Below, in pieces: positions 21,840 to 33,344 of a DNA stretch of 64,000 nucleotides; the stretch's first letter is position 1; every line of letters starts with the position of its first letter. The position numbers were made by a program, and so were the translations under genes. The stretch is from Hippophae tibetana (lineage: Eukaryota; Streptophyta; Magnoliopsida; Rosales; Elaeagnaceae). Location of the stretch: contig CM072805.1 of NCBI GenBank assembly GCA_037013495.1, positions 22,780,669-22,844,668 of the forward strand, written 5' to 3'. The notes beneath the pieces are model-generated. The model did not search any database, had not been told where the DNA came from, and was given only the letters and a program-made list of their open reading frames with translations.

Positions 21840-23840
21840 TATATTAGTTTGTGTTCTTTAGACACTTAAACTTGTTATTAAAAATCCTGTTAGAAATAAC
21901 GATATCAATAAATATCGTATCTCATCTCAGTACTTAAGTCATTTTCTAGAAGAAAAACTAAGATTAAAAAGAGTTTGGGTGAATTTGAATGATAAATTCA
22001 CGCGTTTAAAAAGTATTACTAATTTTCCTATCCAATAAAGATTTTATCCCAATTCTTTAAGCAGATCAATGATAGATTTACATCACACATTAAAACTCTA
22101 AAAATTATGAGTGGACAAAACTCAAATTAATCCCCTAAACTCATTAAAATTAACCCAATTCATTTGGATTAGGTTGAGTTTTATAAGTTTATCGGTTAGT
22201 TCGGTTTATAATTCAACAATTAAAAATTTATTTTGTCAATTTCGAATTTATTATGAAATTGGAAACCCGTTAAACCCAATACAATTGTGCATATTATTCA
22301 ATTAAAAAATATTTGAAAAAATATATTATATATATAATATTGTATTACATCTAGTTTTTAAATTTTATTATATTTAATACTTTGAATTTTTAATTTTTTT
22401 TATTTCGTAATATTACATCCATAATCTTTTTAAATTTAATAATTTTTAGTCCAAATTTAAGGATATTGTACTAAATATGTTAAACTTTAAATGTTAAGAA
22501 ATTATATAATGCAAAAAAAAATAAGTTTTTTAATACGTTGATTCATATTGCTACATTATAATTTAGTTTAATTTTTAAATATATATTAAAAGAATTAAAT
22601 TTAAAAATATATTTGACGTAATATTAAAAAACAATTATACGAAAAAATATTAAATTTGACAATATTCAAATACCAGTTCAACCTAAATAAATTCTATTCT
22701 TATAAATAAATTTGTTTGATAAATTTTGAAATTTTACTATCATTCTTATTTTTACAATAATATGTTCTCTAAATTAAAAATATTTTTTCTCTTTCTCTCT
22801 TTAAATCTCACTATTTTCAACTCTCACCCTTTCTCCATGTTTCCATATTTTTTTAGCTCGTTTTGTTTTTCTACTAATTGAAGAAAGAGGAGAATGAGAT
22901 ACTATGAAGAGAGAGAATGAAGGAGGGTGTGAGATACAGATGATAATTTGTATCATATCTTGATTCATCGAATTGAATCCAAATCAAAAAAATTGAATTG
23001 AACATAAATTAAATTCAAATCGATTCAAAAATAAAGTTGAGCTCGAGTTAATCCATTAGTCCAAAATAATATTAAAAGTATTCTGATTTTATAATACATA
23101 TCTAAAGCATTATGATGTATATTATTTTGAAACTTAATGTTTCAATAGTGATATAATAGGATGTTGTTAATGTGTACTTTTTTGGGATTATTTCATAGTT
23201 GCAACATTATTTTCCTTATTTTTTTGTTATTTTATGAAATGGTGTTTGTATTAGAGTTTTAATATCATTAAAAAGTTCTTTTAATTTATAGATAAGTCCA
23301 ATTAACTACAAATAAAAAAATGTAATTAACAAATCGAACTAATTTAGTTTAATTTGAATCAATTTATTTGTATTTAGTTTAATTTTTGGTTCATTTTTAT
23401 TAACTTGATTTAAATTCTATTTGAGTTAGGACTCGATCAATTTGAGTTGAAGATCAATCATAATTCGCCTAACCAACTTGAATCATCTAACTCAAATTAG
23501 TTCAATTCATATGAATTATCACTACGAGAGAACGGGAGATAGAGAGAAAATGAGGTTGATGCTTTATTTTCATTTTAATTGATTATATTTTTAAATTATA
23601 TAATTAAATAAATTCGTTCTAATAATTATTGAATGAAAATGTATCAAAATTATAATTATAGAATCTAAATAACTTTAGACTCTATACAAAATCTTAATAT
23701 TGTTATTATAGATTATACCATAAGAAAAATTATTACAAATTAGTTTATTTATAAAAAAAATTATACATAGAATAATTGAAAATTTTGATATTATGGTTAG
23801 TAATGAAGAAAGAAGAACAATGAAACTATTGGAGATAAAA
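21840..23840. other. AT-rich intergenic DNA, no gene seen
   Basis: Contains diffuse AATTTGAATC / GAATTGAATC / GTTCGGTTTATAATTC-type degenerate motifs (about 22130-22270 and 22960-23520) that resemble worn repeats found widely in plant genomes, with no identifiable ends or coding frame. Confidence 0.5.
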
Positions 23841-24080
23841 TTAAGGAGTGTTAACTTCTTAATTCAAGGAGTAAATCAAGAACTTTAATTTGAGTAATTT
23901 AAGTAGTAAATTAAGAACCTTAATTTAAGGAATAAATCAAGAAGTTATCGTCCTTAATTTAAGGATTAATTCAAGAAGAAAAACAATAAATCCTTAATTT
24001 AAAGAGTAAAACAAGGAATCCTTAATTTAATGAGTAAAATAAAGAATATTTAATTCAAATGGTAATTTAAGGAGTAAATC
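23841..24080. repeat. Degenerate tandem repeat, unit about 30-40 bases
   Basis: Seven or so imperfect copies of a unit built on TCCTTAATTTAAGGAGTAAATCAAG, with variable spacing and base changes. Function unknown. The AATTTAA core makes each unit weakly palindromic. Confidence 0.75.
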
Positions 24081-24084
24081 TCTT

Positions 24085-25760
24085 TATATATAGATATAAA
24101 ATTGTAATAAAAATATGAAAAAAAATAATACAATTTTAAAAAAGTTTGTTTTATTTGACAAGGTCTTTAGACCTTTCGCCTTCACCTTTGACGTTTTTAA
24201 CTCAAATAACACGACGATGAAAATGAAAATGAGAACAATCAAACAAACATTTTTTTATATAAATTAATCAAATCAACTAAGATATAGAATATTAAGTACA
24301 CAAATTTACATATATTAATTATATTGTGTTTATGATAAAATAATTTTAAAAATATAAAATTTAATTATTTATTATTTTTTTTAATACTTGACAACGTTAA
24401 AAAGTGACCGAAAATTTTATAGTTATTATAAAGAAATTAATCTACATTGTTTTAAAGATTATATGGCATAAAAATAACATATCATCTCAGATTAATTATT
24501 AATATATTCTCATATATAGTTTAATTAAATTATAATTTAAATTTAAATTATTTATTTTTAAATTATAATTAGTGTAAAAAATAATTAATTTTATGTATTA
24601 GTTATCTTTAATGTGAGAATTAAAAAAATCAAAATATTAATGAATATTATAATAATTATTTATTATTATGAAATTAAAATAGAAAGTTAAAAGTATCATA
24701 AATATGTATTAAATTTTAATTTATTTTTTAAATTATATTTATTATAAAAAATAATTAACTTTATGTAATATTTATACTGAGAAATGAAAAGAAAAAAACA
24801 AAATACTTATAAAATAAATCATTCAACGTGAATATATTAAAATTTATAAATTCTATTTTAATATAAATTTAAAAAATCAAAAATCAAAAAAATTAATTAA
24901 TATAATAATAATTCTCTATTATTACATAACGAAAATAAAAAATCAAAAGTTTTTTAAATGTGTGTTAACTTATAAATTTAGTGTACAAATAGTTAGTTCT
25001 TTATATTATCTTTTAGTGATTGAAATTAAAATGGAAGATCAAAATACACTTAAAATAATTGATTTTACTTAAATACATATAAACTTTATAAACTTTTTCT
25101 TATTATAAATTTGAAATAGAGAAATAAAAAAATCATAAATATTATATTAATTATTTATTATTATCAAATTATTATTAAAAATAAAAAGATATTTTAAATA
25201 TGGATTAAATTTTAATTTATTTTTAAGTTATATTTAATTAAAAATAATTAATTATGTGCGGGAATCAAAAAGAAAAGACTAAAAGTATTAAATATATTTA
25301 AAATTTATAAATTATTGAAAAATTTTAAAAAATAAAAATAAAAGATAAAAATTATAATTTTTATTATTATTTTAAAATTAAAAGTAAGCATCAAAAGCAT
25401 TAAATATATGTTAAAAAAATTATATTTAGTAAAAAAAATTGTTTATATATATTAGTTATCTTTTAATCGAAAAATTAAAATAAAAAATAAAAAAATTATA
25501 AAATTATAAAATATTTAATTATATGAAAAAATATGAAAAATCGTTAATGAAATTATTATCTTATTTTTTCAAAGTGAAATTGATGGTTGGCTTTATTCTA
25601 ACAATTTTGAATTGGAACAAAAGGCACATGTGTGTATTGAAGGTGAAGACGTAGACGGAAGGCCTGCCAACCAGTATTTAGTAGAGTGACAAACGATTTC
25701 ATCGTCTACGCGAAATCATGTCATATAAACTTTTTCTTCCATATATTTACAGACTTTTTA
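24085..25760. other. Very AT-rich intergenic DNA, no gene seen
   Basis: Runs of A/T with stops in all frames. At 25560-25760 base composition rises towards the PPR remnant, but I could not fit it to a PPR frame. Confidence 0.55.
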
Positions 25761-25764
25761 AAGT

Positions 25765-25943
25765 TCATGAAGTTGTTTTACTCCAAGAACAGGACACTTA
25801 ATGAAAACTGGGCAGCTTAACTCAGCACTCAAAGTGTTCGATGAAATGCCGCTTTGTTATGTTATTTATAACTTGCTTATTTTTGGGCAACGTTGTCGTG
25901 ATATTGAAAAGATACTTTTCAATTGTATGCTGTTAATATTTTT
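25765..25943 (+). pseudogene. PPR gene remnant, copy B, 5' side of copia element 2
   Basis: From 25801 the plus strand is open and reads MKTGQLNSALKVFDEMPLCY then VIYNLLIFGQRCRDIEKILF, a textbook pentatricopeptide repeat of the plant PLS type (compare the usual ...ALKVFDEMP.RNVISYNLLI.G pattern). The frame is lost upstream and is cut downstream by the copia insertion at 25944. The related gene tail resumes at 29199. Such proteins are imported into mitochondria or plastids and bind RNA, but this one is clearly dead. It is the counterpart of 1881-2080 and lies upstream of PG2 just as copy A lies upstream of PG1. Confidence 0.8.
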
Positions 25944-28900
25944 TGTTAAAGAATTTGAGATCTAATCGATAACAATCAATACAACAATTGTAAACAGTCA
26001 TCAACAGATTAATTAGGATGAACAAACTATACAAGAACATACACTTTTATAATTGTATTTATTTTAATTATTACAATTTTGTTTTTCTTTTTTATAAATA
26101 GATTGTAAATATTCGTTTATTCGTATTGATAAAATCATTTCTTATATGGTATCAAAATTTAGGAAGTAATTTTCAGAAAATTCAGCCCACACATAAACTT
26201 TTTCTTCCTTTCAAATTCGGTTTCTTTCCGAAACCAATTTTGATTCACAAAAATAAATTCAATTTCATCTCATTATAATATCCAGAAAATTTCGAGCAAT
26301 ATACCATTAATTTCAAGCCAAAACATCAACCCACGCACCCATAAGCGCCTTGTCTGAGTTCATTAGCGTTCCACGCGCCTCACCGGAGTTACACACACTC
26401 GTGTTGAGGAAGACAACTCAAACGACACGTCGTTTAGCACACCTTTGAAGCAAACAACGTGTCGTTCGTTCTGGTTCGGTTTTCCATCCGGTTCGGTCTT
26501 CATCTAGTCCAGTGCTCCAACGTTGCAGCCGTCGTTTCAGCCACTCTAGACGCCGGTTCACCAACTTTCTGACCAGTTTTGATGCTGAAATTTCTGGTTA
26601 TGTAATCCTTGACTCATTTTTATAAAATAAAGCATATTTCAATTCATTATTTGTTTCAAAAACAATCATTGTTGTCTAAAACACACTAAATCCTATTCCT
26701 TTTTTTTGAATTTTTCACTCAAAATCATGTTTGAAACTACCAATGAAAACAACTCCAACACAAGGACACAATCCCCTCCAAAGCTCACATATGCCCAATA
26801 TCATGAGCTTCTTACACTTCTCAATCAAGCTAAATCAGGTAGCATGGTAAGACAAATGACTACTTCTTCAGGTAACATATCATGTGCAAATGTTTTCCAT
26901 TTAGAAACCCGTTGGATTCTTGATACAGGAGCAACTGATCACATGGTTTGTTCTCAAAACCTTATGAGATCCAACATTCCAGTCACTAATCAGCATGTGC
27001 ATTTACCTGAACATTCACTTGCCTGTGTCACATATATTGGCACCGTACATTTCTCCAATAATTTCATACTCCATAATGTCTTATGTGTTCCCTCCTTCAA
27101 ATTAAACTTGGTTTCAATAGCCAAACTAACTCAAACTACACTTTGTCATGTCACCTTCACTAATAATATGTGTTTTGTTCAGGACAAATGCTTGGGATGA
27201 GAACTGAGAAAGCAGGACTATACTACCCGACTATTTCGAAGAAGGTTGGATGTTTCTTTGTTTCAAATACTACTCCAACCAACCCTCATCTATGGCATCA
27301 ACGACTTAGTCATCTATCTAATAACAGTTTGAGTGAGTTTTCTCTTTCCATCAACATACCATTTTGTTCTATTAGTAATTGTTCTATTTGTCCACTAGCT
27401 AAGCAAACTCGTAGTCCAATTCCTTTAAGTTCCATCAATACAAAAACACTTTTTGAACTAATTCATGTTGATATTTAGGGTGGCTATCACATTCCAGCAC
27501 TTAATGGAGCACATTATTTCCTCACTATTGTTGATGACTACTCAAGATGCACATGAGTCTATCTCTTAAACACTAAATCTGATACACACATATTTCTCAC
27601 CACCTTTATTAATCTTGTTCAAACACAATTTGCATTCAGAGTTAAAATCATTCGTAGTGGTAATGGACCAGAATTCTCTATGACCCAGTTGTTTTGTAGG
27701 AAAGGAATCCTGCATCATACCAGTTGTGTCTCTACCCCTCAACAAAATGGTGTTGCTGAACGCAAACATCATCACCTTCTCAATGTGGCCCGTGCATTGC
27801 TCTTCCAAGCCAACCTCCCTAAACAATTCTGGGGAGATGCCATCCTTACAGCCACATACCTCATAAATCGTACTCCAACACCTATTCTCAAGGGTAAAAC
27901 ACCATTTGAAATCATTTTTCACAAAGTTCCTACGTATGAATACCTACGTGTCTTTGGTTCTTTTTGCTTTGCATCTGCACATCATGATCGACCCACCAAG
28001 TTTGATGCTAGATCACATCGATGCATATTCCTTGGGTATCCATCTGGGATAAAAGGTTATCGAGTCTAAAATCTAGAAACATGCAAAACTTTTGTGTCTC
28101 GTGATGTTATCTTTCATGAACATATGTTTCCTTATTCCATTTCCATTGTCAACACTCCAACTCTATTCACTCCATCAGAAAATACTATTTATGATGACAT
28201 ACCTAACATTTGTCAATCAACCACTCCAAATACATCCTATTGCGAAGTACGCACTTGAAATATTGAAGGACATGGGTTATCTTGGTGCCAAATCTGCCAA
28301 TTCACCTATGGAACAAAAGACATCCTATCGAAGACTTGTTGGGAGATTAATATACTTGACCATCACAAGACCCGACTTAGTGTATACTGTGCACATTCTC
28401 AGTCAATATATGGATAAACCACACCAACCACATTTGGAAGCAGCTCAACGAGTGCTACGATATGTCAATAACACACCAGGACAAGGTCTCTTTTTCTCAG
28501 CAACTAGTTCATTACAACTAAATGCTTTATATGATGCAGATTGGACTAAATGCACAGACACACGACGATCAACCATAGGATATTGTATATTTCTTGGAAA
28601 CTTGCTAATTTCTTAGAAGATTAAGAAACAAAATATGGTCTCACGATCAAGTGCAGAAGTAGAATACCGCTCCATGGTAGCATCCTATTGCGAAATAACC
28701 TGGTTACGATACATTTTGGATGATTTGGGTATCAAACACTCCCAACCAACCAAGTTATATTGTGACAATCAAGCAACCCTTCACATTGCATCAAATCCAG
28801 TGTTTCATGAATGAACCCACATAGAGATCGATTGTCATCTAGTAAGAGAAAATATTCAAGTTGGAATGATCAAGACTTATCATATCTCTACATTAGAGTA

Positions 28901-29198
28901 ACCAGCAGATATATTTATCAAATCCCGAGGTTTTCACAGTTCTCGAGCTTACTTAACAAGTTTGAAATAATTAACATATATTACAACTTAAGGGGGAATG
29001 TTAAAGAAATCGAAATCCAGTTGGTAACAACCAACACACCAGCTGGAAACAGACACCAACAGATTAGTGGGGAGGAACATGCTATCTAAAAACATGCCCC
29101 TTCATAATTGTGTTTATTTTAATTATTACAATTTTTTTTTTTTTGTAAAATAAGTTGTAAACATTTGTTTATTCATATCAATAAAATCATTTCTTACA
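25944..29198 (+). mobile_element. Ty1/copia LTR retrotransposon, element 2, broken fossil, inserted in the PPR remnant
   Basis: The 5' LTR (25944-26146) and 3' LTR (28999-29198) share TGTTAAAGAA, TTTATTTTAATTATTACAAT and ATAAAATCATTTCTTA. The primer-binding region TGGTATCAAAATTTAG starts at 26147, and a polypurine tract (AAGGGGGAA) ends at 28998. Recognisable parts: end of gag and protease (about 26720-27000, WILDTGATDHM), GAG-pre-integrase (LWHQRLSHLSNN), integrase (about 27270-28070, with QQNGVAERKHHHLLN) and RNase H (about 28330-28800). The element is shorter than a full copia element and broken, with several breaks. LTR copies differ at roughly a fifth of positions by eye, so it is older than element 1. 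T-rich flanks (TTTTT and TTTTC) fit a worn 5-bp target duplication. Confidence 0.92.
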
Positions 29199-29765
29199 TT
29201 TTCTTTCCTCTTGAGTGCTTGGATTTAGGCAGTATTTTTACAAGGAAGGGAGTAGTTCAAGTTCACTGCATGGTTGTTTCCCTCGAAATCAGCTCAAATT
29301 GTTTATATAAATTCCCTTGTTAACTTTTACCTGCATATGCGGCATGAAAGGGTAGCTTTCAAGTTGTTTGATGAGTTTCAGGCCCAAAGTTTGGCAGCTA
29401 GCGTATATTGAATATTTTTACTAGGGTGCATGGTTATGTGAAGTCATGGGTCGAATAGACAGAGTTATTAAGATCGTAATCTCGGATGAAACAAGATGGT
29501 GTGGAGAAAGGGCCGGCATAGTTTCTGTCATTTGATCAGTAGATATTGCAATGATTCAGGATTGATCAAATGAAAACTTCTTTTTATAGTATTTTGTGGG
29601 AACGATCGCATTTTTCTTTTGTGGTTGATCTTTTTGGCCGTGCTGGTTTGTTAGAAGAAGCTGAAGCCTTGCTTCAGAAAGCAGCAACAAGAGGGGACAG
29701 TAAAATATGGACTTCACTGTTACCAAGTTGAAGAGTACACAAGAATGAAGTGCTAGGAGGCATCC
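29199..29765 (+). pseudogene. PPR gene remnant, copy B, 3' side of copia element 2
   Basis: Two clear PPR pieces lie in different frames. The first, from about 29308, reads NSLVNFYLHMRHERVAFKLF then DEFQ. The second, near 29620-29730, reads VDLFGRAGLLEEAEALLQKA followed by WTSLLPS. The latter is the typical C-terminal end of PLS-class PPR proteins (VDLLGRAGRLEEAEE...W.SLLSAC), so this is close to the gene's 3' end, before an E-type region (VLGGIPKAEYEIQ). Frameshifts and stops separate the pieces. Together with 25765-25943 it forms one former gene interrupted by copia element 2. Confidence 0.82.
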
Positions 29766-29769
29766 CAAA

Positions 29770-30134
29770 AGCTGAGTATGAAATTCAAAGTCGTATTAAA
29801 ATCCCAAAATAATTTATTAATTTGTACGTATATGTATACATTTGTAATTATGTATACTCTATACATTAATGAATTTATATCACGTATACATATAATATAT
29901 ATAACATATTTATACGTTATATAGAATTTACATGATACTTCTAAAGCTTTACACCTTATGCATAACATAAAGCAATGGAAGTATACAAATAATAAATTCT
30001 TTCCTGCCATTTCCCCCTAAAGCTACGTAATGGTAGAAAAGAAAATGTTATATTTACTTTCCAAAAACCTTTTATGAAACGTATTAGTTTTATTATATCA
30101 CACTTTATGATCACATATCAGCATTATCTTGCAA
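29770..30134. other. Spacer between PPR remnant B and PG2 promoter
   Basis: AT-rich, no gene. Short blocks match block A: GCATAACATAAA...CATTTTC.CC.TAA.GCT at 2941-2990, and TTTACTTT.CCA.AAACCTTTTATGA...ATTAGTTTT at 7630-7672. It therefore shows the unexpanded state of the PPR-PG spacer, which in block A is expanded to about 6.5 kb. Confidence 0.6.
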
Positions 30135-30475
30135 GTTATGAAAGGTCGTCTAGAAATTGCCTTATTAGTTATTTCCCTTGGATATAGAGAACAAAGGTCG
30201 GCACCTATTTAGCACTGTAACTGGTGTACTCTGTTGTCCTAGTAGTTGAAGAGTAAAGCAACGAGCATTTGAAAAAAAAAATACCCTTGTACTTTAAGAC
30301 TTGGCATAAGAAAATTGTACACATTCATGTACTTTCAAGCCAAGCCATGCAACATAGCCCACAAAACCCCTTCATTTCCAAAATTAATCTCTACTTATAA
30401 ATTATAAACCACTGTTTCCATGAATTTATACAAATAAATCAATCTCTTCAAAGAGACAAAAAGAAACAGATTATT
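30135..30475 (+). promoter_or_regulatory. PG2 proximal promoter, shared with PG1
   Basis: Aligned with 9477-9823. A TATA-like TTATAAAT lies at 30395-30402, about 75-80 bases before the start codon as in PG1. Differences are mostly single bases and small gaps. Confidence 0.6.
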
Positions 30476-33254
30476 ATGGACAAGTTGTTTATAGTACTTT
30501 CTTTCCTTGGCAGCTTCTTGATTATTACAGCCTTTGGAGCTGTAGGGGACGTGGTATATGACAACATTGGCACACTTCCTGAACTAGAAACCTTCGACGT
30601 AGAAGAAGATTATGAAGACGATCATTTCGAGATACCATCTTGGACAAGTGAAAGAGGTGGCAAAGTTATTGTTAATGTAGATAGCCTTGGTGCAGTTGGA
30701 GATGGAACTTCTGATGATACCCAGGTAAATATATTAATATTAACCATCCAAACTAAACTCAAATAGCTAGTAAGATTGATCAGTGTTTTTTTTTCTTTTA
30801 CCTATTGAAGAATATAAGATATAACATAATTGTTAGTGTAAGTCCTAACAACTTAACCTTTTTGAACAATTGGTTCCTAGCAATCTTTTAATAGTACCTA
30901 TGGTCATTATTGATACCTTTTAGTCAGTAAAAGATTACCCAACTATACAGTAACAGAATAGCAGATATATTGCAACAAAAAAACTTTACATGCTTCGAGA
31001 ACTCCAACCGACTAAAATTGTAATTTCTTAAGGCTATGGTGTCATTGGAAAAAAGTCAAAAATAAAGTTCAAACCCCATTCTTGTACCCAAAAAATGAGT
31101 GTTTATCGTTCAAAATAAATAAACGACTGGCTATTTTGACACTATTAACCTATTATCTTTTGCAATGGAATTGGCTGTAGGCTTTCTTAAAAGCATGGAA
31201 GATTGCCTGCTCTAAACCAAAATCAGTTTTGTTAGTACCTTCTGGACGCCGTTATCTAGTTAATGCAACAAAGTTTGAAGGGCCTTGTGCATCTAACTTA
31301 ATTGTTCAGGTATTTCTACTAGAAAACATGAACAAGCTTGTCCCGATAAACCAATTTTATCTTTATTGAATTAAGGTTGTTAAATTTAACCGGTTTGCAG
31401 ATTGATGGAACATTAGTAGCACCAGATGAACCAATGAACTGGGATCCAAAGTTACCAAGAACATGGCTTGATTTCTCTAAGCTGAAGGGAACCCTATTTC
31501 AAGGGCATGGAGTTATTGATGGCTCTGGAAGCAAATGGTGGGAAGAATCCTGCAAAAAGAACAAGTCAAATGTAAACACAATATTGAACACATAATTGCT
31601 TTCATGTTGTTAATTTTGATGAATAATTAAAAACTAATATTACTTATTTTTTAAATCTTTCCCTTACAACAGCCTTGCAAGGGTGCACCAACAGTAAGTA
31701 TCTCTATCTTTATTAACTATATTAAAGGAATATACATTGATATCAATATTCAATATCTACTTAGTTGAGATTTTGTTGCAGTCCTTTACAATTGATCAAA
31801 GTTCAACCATAAAAGTACAAGACCTAACCTTCCAGAATAGCCAGCAAATGCATTTTATCATATCTAGGTCTGACTCTATAGTAGTTTTGGGAGTCAAAGT
31901 GACATCTCCAAGTGATAGTCCTAATACTGATGGAATTCATATTACTAAATCAACTAACGTGGTTCTCCAAGACTGCAAAATTGGAACAGGTTCAACCCAA
32001 CAAATGTTTTTACCTTACTTCTTTAACTAACTCATCTTATTTTTTAGTTGATTAGGTATTAAATAGGACATATGAGTTAATAGAATCCAAAATCATGACG
32101 ATCATAATTTGAAAATATTATGATTTTTCAGGGGATGATTGTATTTCAATTGTTGATTCAAGCTCCGGCATCAAGATGAAGGGAATCTATTGTGGACCAG
32201 GACATGGAATTAGGTACTTCCATCACATTTAGGTCAAAATTCATTTCTTCTTTAAAAAAATGGATCCAATGAGCTTTCAATAGAGAGGGATTATGTGTCA
32301 CACAAAATGATAATACAACAATCAGGTGTTTTTGAGTGGGTTTTCAAGCCAATAGGGCATAGGAATGGTTTTTCATTATTTACATTACAAAACAAGCTTA
32401 GTAAAATTTCACATGATCAACATTTTTAACATTGTTGCAAAATTCTGCAACTTAGTATCGGAAGTCTTGGGAAGGACAACTCCACAGACAAGGTCTCTAA
32501 AGTGGTATTGGATACAGCAGTGCTCAGGAATACAACCAATGGCCTCAGAATAAAGACTTGGCAGGTTATCTTTCTATTATTTGAACTCTTTTATCTCAAA
32601 GTGTCACATTTGTTATTCTTTTAATTGATTCTAAACTTGTTGAAAAATCAAAACTATTAAAGAACAATGAAATGACACAAAACTCCTCAATTTCATTAAT
32701 TCTTTCTTTTGGCTACAATAATACAAGGGAGGATCTGGATATGTTCGTGGTGTACTTTTCCAAAATGTGAAAATGGAAGATGTTGCTAACCCCATAATTG
32801 TCGATCAGTTCTATTGTGATTCTCCAACAACTTGCAAAAACCAGGTTTGAACCCAATAATCTATTCAGTTCATGGAATCTGATATCCATATTAATTAAAA
32901 CTGATTTTGTTTTACATGTTTTTGATTGATCTTAAGACATCTGCAGTGCAAATAAACCAGATTATGTACAAAAACATAAGCGGGATTACAAAGAGTGAGA
33001 AGGCAATTAAGTTTGCTTGCAGTGACACAGTTCCATGCACCAACATAGTCTTAAGTAACATTAACTTAGATAAGAAGGATGGTAAAGTTGAAGCTTACTG
33101 CAATTCTGCTGAAGGCTCTGGATATGGAGTTCTGCATCCTTCAGCAGACTGCCTTAATTCTCATGACAAAGACTACATAGTTATCAATAAAGAACAAAAA
33201 TCTCAATCTTCAGAACCCACAAGACACAATCATATTGTTCACACTGAACTATAA
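30476..33254 (+). CDS. Polygalacturonase PG2 (GH28), 9 exons
   Basis: Exons: 30476-30724, 31181-31309, 31401-31571, 31673-31693 (micro-exon PCKGAPT), 31782-31989, 32132-32213, 32456-32564, 32728-32844, 32937-33254. Exon sizes are identical to PG1 in all nine, and the product is also about 467 residues. Signal peptide MDKLFIVLSFLGSFLIITAF, an acidic segment (EEDYEDDHFE), then the GH28 repeat helix. Blocks NTDGIH, GDDCIS, GHGIS and NGLRIKTW are all present, as are the cysteine-containing segments (KIACS, GPCAS, FYCDSP, FACSDTVPC). The only notable change is SPSDSPNTDG where the family nearly always has [10 protein letters not shown]. Predicted secreted pectin hydrolase. Introns are short, so this copy is the better reference for the ancestral gene. 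It has the same orientation as PG1, 15 kb downstream, with a similar proximal promoter. Confidence 0.93.
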
Positions 33255-33344
33255 CAAGTTAGGGTCTTATGGGGACTCCAATAAATAAATGGTTTGATAG
33301 AAATACTAATTAAATACGATAAACGAGCGGCGGTTGGGGTGCTC

